DNA from: Eukaryota sp. TZLM1-RC
Lineage: Eukaryota > Metamonada: BaSk clade
Assembly: GCA_040285825.1 (NCBI GenBank)
Contig: JAUPSS010000005.1
Span: 496,001-560,000 of the forward strand
DNA: 64,000 nucleotides
Direction: 5' to 3'
The notes beneath the pieces were generated by a model that worked only from the letters and a program-made list of their open reading frames with translations, was not told the origin of the DNA and did no database searches. Position numbers and translations under genes: made by a program. Below, piece by piece: positions 61,894 to 64,000 of the stretch. Position 1 is the stretch's first letter, and each line of letters starts with the position of its first letter.

Positions 61894-64000
61894 TCATAGC
61901 GATCCTATTATTGTGCTGTAGAAGGAATTATCTGTAGTTAGAAATGTTTTAAAGTCGGCATTTCTAGCTCCATCTTGGTCAATACTATAATCTAAGGAAA
62001 ATGGAATACTTGGTAAACGTTGCAAATTCTCGGTATCTTTCAATAAATGAACAAATGCTTCTGGACATGGTATAAATATGTCAATAAATGTTGATAATTT
62101 TGAAGAACAGTCTGCATTAAATGTACCATTGAGAAAGGTACAGGTCATCATTGAATACTTTGCAAGCGTGGAAGCTCTTTCAATTCCACTATTTGATGTA
62201 TTAGATGAATTTGAAAAATCTCTATACGATATTCTCAGACTACCTGTGTTGTTCACTGCATCATAAACATTCCATACAGTCATTCGTCTAAAGTAAGTTA
62301 ATAATTCTGGACAACACATACATTTTGCTATCTAGAGCACTGAAATGCAGACCATCAATGATCATTGAAACAATTAAATCAACCACAACACTTGGACAAA
62401 CAATAGAATCAGCTTGAAAAGTGTCAGTGGAACTTCCGTTACTGATGGTGGAAGTTATTATATCTTCTGGTGTTGACGTTAAATCATTACCACTGCTTGA
62501 TTCACTACTGAAAGAATCACTACCCATTGAAAATTCTTGTTCTCCAATATCAACAAAAATCGTATGTGCAGAATAATTCTTAATTGGACAAAGAACTTTC
62601 TTCCCATTTACATATAATACAACAGATGATTGGCTACTTGGATTATTACAGCATGCAGATACAGGGCCCTTGATCAGGGAAGTCACACGTTTGATGCTGA
62701 ATGGTTTCCATTTGGTAATTGTATCAGAATTTTGATTGACAAGAGTATCTTCCAGCTGATCAACTCGGGACACTAGGAGGGGAATCACATCCCTTTTCAT
62801 AAACTTCTTATGTTTTTGGGTTAGGGGACAATTGTCACCAAAAGGGTTAGCATCGATTTCTTCCTTTAAAACAGCCACGTATTCTTTGAGAACAGCAACA
62901 AACTGAGCTTCAGAACCAGGAAGGGCTTCGGGTGACTTTATAAAGTTCTGCACGTCCTGAAGCAGTTGAGTATATCTCGTACTAGGAGAGTGATCCCCGT
63001 CAAGTTGAAGGACCCTGACACACATCATGATGAGAGAAATGACGCCATCAGTAAGAAGTAGCGTTTGTTCTGGCTGGGCGAGGTTGGTTTTGGTGTCCAC
63101 CATATCAGAACCTTGACGAGTTTCAAAGACCAAGTTTGAGATGATTGAAACAGCATTGTCTAGTTCCTCCTGGGTAAATTCTTCCAACTCGCTGCCATCA
63201 CTCTGCTCAGAGCAGGAGGTATACATCGAAGAATTGTCAGATTGAAGCCAAGGATGACGGCTGGCTTCTTCAAGTGTAATGCGTTTTTTTGGATCCGGAT
63301 GCATAAGTTGCCGTATAAGATCCTCTAGATCAACATCAACATACAAAGGAATATCAAGAGAACGATTTCCAGCAGCATATTCTTTCACTCTAGCAAAAAC
63401 TTCGTCTCTATCAGTACAGTCACCAAATGGGAAAGACCCAAATGCAAGAATAAAAAGTGTAACACCAAGAGAATATACATCATTTACAGGATTGTTTCGA
63501 AACTCATTCGGACAGTTAGGCGACAATAGACATGGTGCGACAAACATAGGTGAACCAGCTAGCATCTTGCTGTCATCTGATGTATCAGTCGATATTGAAA
63601 GATCACTAATGACAATTCTTTTACCATCAGCATCTCTAATACAAAGAATATTGCTTGGCTTGATGTCCTAAATTGAGTATTATCTTAAAAAACATACACG
63701 GTGAACGATCTTTTTTCTGTGAAGATAGCGTAAGCCTGAAATGACTTGTTGCATAACATTTTTCAGAAGTGGAATAGACAGAGGTTTAGAGTGTCCAAGC
63801 TTATCATCAGGGACAAGTGGTCCGAAGTCAGCATACTCTATTATCAGAAAGAGCTCATCTGAAGAGCTCAGAGTGATGACGTCATGAAGCTTAAGTATAT
63901 TGGGATGGTCTAACTTTCTCAGAAATGCTACTTCACGGCTCAGTGTATCAAAACAACGATGCCTAGATGATTTCCTAACAGTCTTTATCGCAACCTCCTT
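61894..64000 (-). CDS. Ser/Thr protein kinase, CaMKK/LKB1-like, N-terminus outside window
   Basis: Exons 64000-63698, 63667-62322 and 62287-61894 (minus) give 680 residues; the 5' end is beyond the window. Introns are 30 and 34 nt with GTATGT donors. Visible kinase motifs: EVAIKTVRKSS (ATP-binding Lys), ILKLHDVITL, HRDIKPSN (split exactly after HR by intron), VISDLSIS where DFG reads DLS, AGSPMFVAPCL (APE reads APC), and NDVYSLGVTLFILAFGSFPF, with KRITLEEASRHPWL ending the domain. The HRDIKPSN and activation loop recall CaMKK/SNF1-activating kinases. The long C-terminal region (about 430 residues) is unassigned. The catalytic Lys and Asp residues are kept, so activity is likely. Stop is TAG. 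Confidence 0.85.

Noticed and set aside
1-64000. tRNA or rRNA genes
   Set aside because: No cloverleaf with a good B-box and no ribosomal RNA segment was seen by eye; a covariance scan would be needed to exclude diverged tRNAs.

Overview
The window is nuclear DNA of a single-celled eukaryote. It is AT-rich, with single genes on both strands and no operon layout. Intron-containing genes carry very small spliceosomal introns, mostly 29-34 nt, with GTATGT donors. Stop codons TAA, TAG and TGA all end recognisable genes, so the code is standard. A CFAP20/DUF667-domain gene points to a flagellated cell. CASP, MON1 and a tethering-complex-like subunit show a normal endomembrane system. A metamonad-type flagellate would fit, but the sequence alone does not settle the lineage.

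Host genes, left to right: an acidic protein built on 90-bp repeats (1-2472, minus, cut by the edge); CASP/COY1 and MON1 (3577-5889, convergent, overlapping by 12 bp); a three-exon PMP3 gene (8377-8669); a multi-pass glycogenin-like glycosyltransferase (9888-11873); a tethering-complex-like subunit (13118-15748); a coiled-coil protein (16233-17024); a four-exon membrane-anchored papain-like protease (29447-31157); a coiled-coil protein (35676-36890); a three-exon NhaC antiporter (37949-40041); a small tail-anchored candidate (40257-40439); a YdjM/DUF457-like membrane protein (41222-41851); DIS3L2 (44158-47316); a CFAP20-domain protein (47954-49777); GPN2 (54456-55229); a PPPDE/DeSI peptidase (56796-57341); and a CaMKK/LKB1-like kinase that runs off the right edge (61894-64000).

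The rest is a mobile-element graveyard. It holds two families of R2/CRE-type non-LTR retrotransposons with a C-terminal restriction-like endonuclease; a pogo/CENP-B-like DDE transposon with TA duplications, nested in a decayed Ty3-like element; two hAT transposase remnants; a short LTR element with identical 139-bp LTRs plus a related solo LTR; and a hairpin MITE-like sequence.

The most interesting layer is at least five decayed loci that look like Fanzor, the eukaryotic relatives of TnpB (RNA-guided RuvC nucleases): about 6.0-7.5 kb, 32.6-33.4 kb, 33.65-35.5 kb, 49.85-53.7 kb (split by a retrotransposon) and 58.5-60.6 kb. Two copies share about 330 nt of conserved noncoding sequence after the stop codon, ending in a terminal stem-loop, which is where a guide RNA would be expected. 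Three of the Fanzor copies carry later insertions, two with clear target-site duplications, so the order of events can be read.
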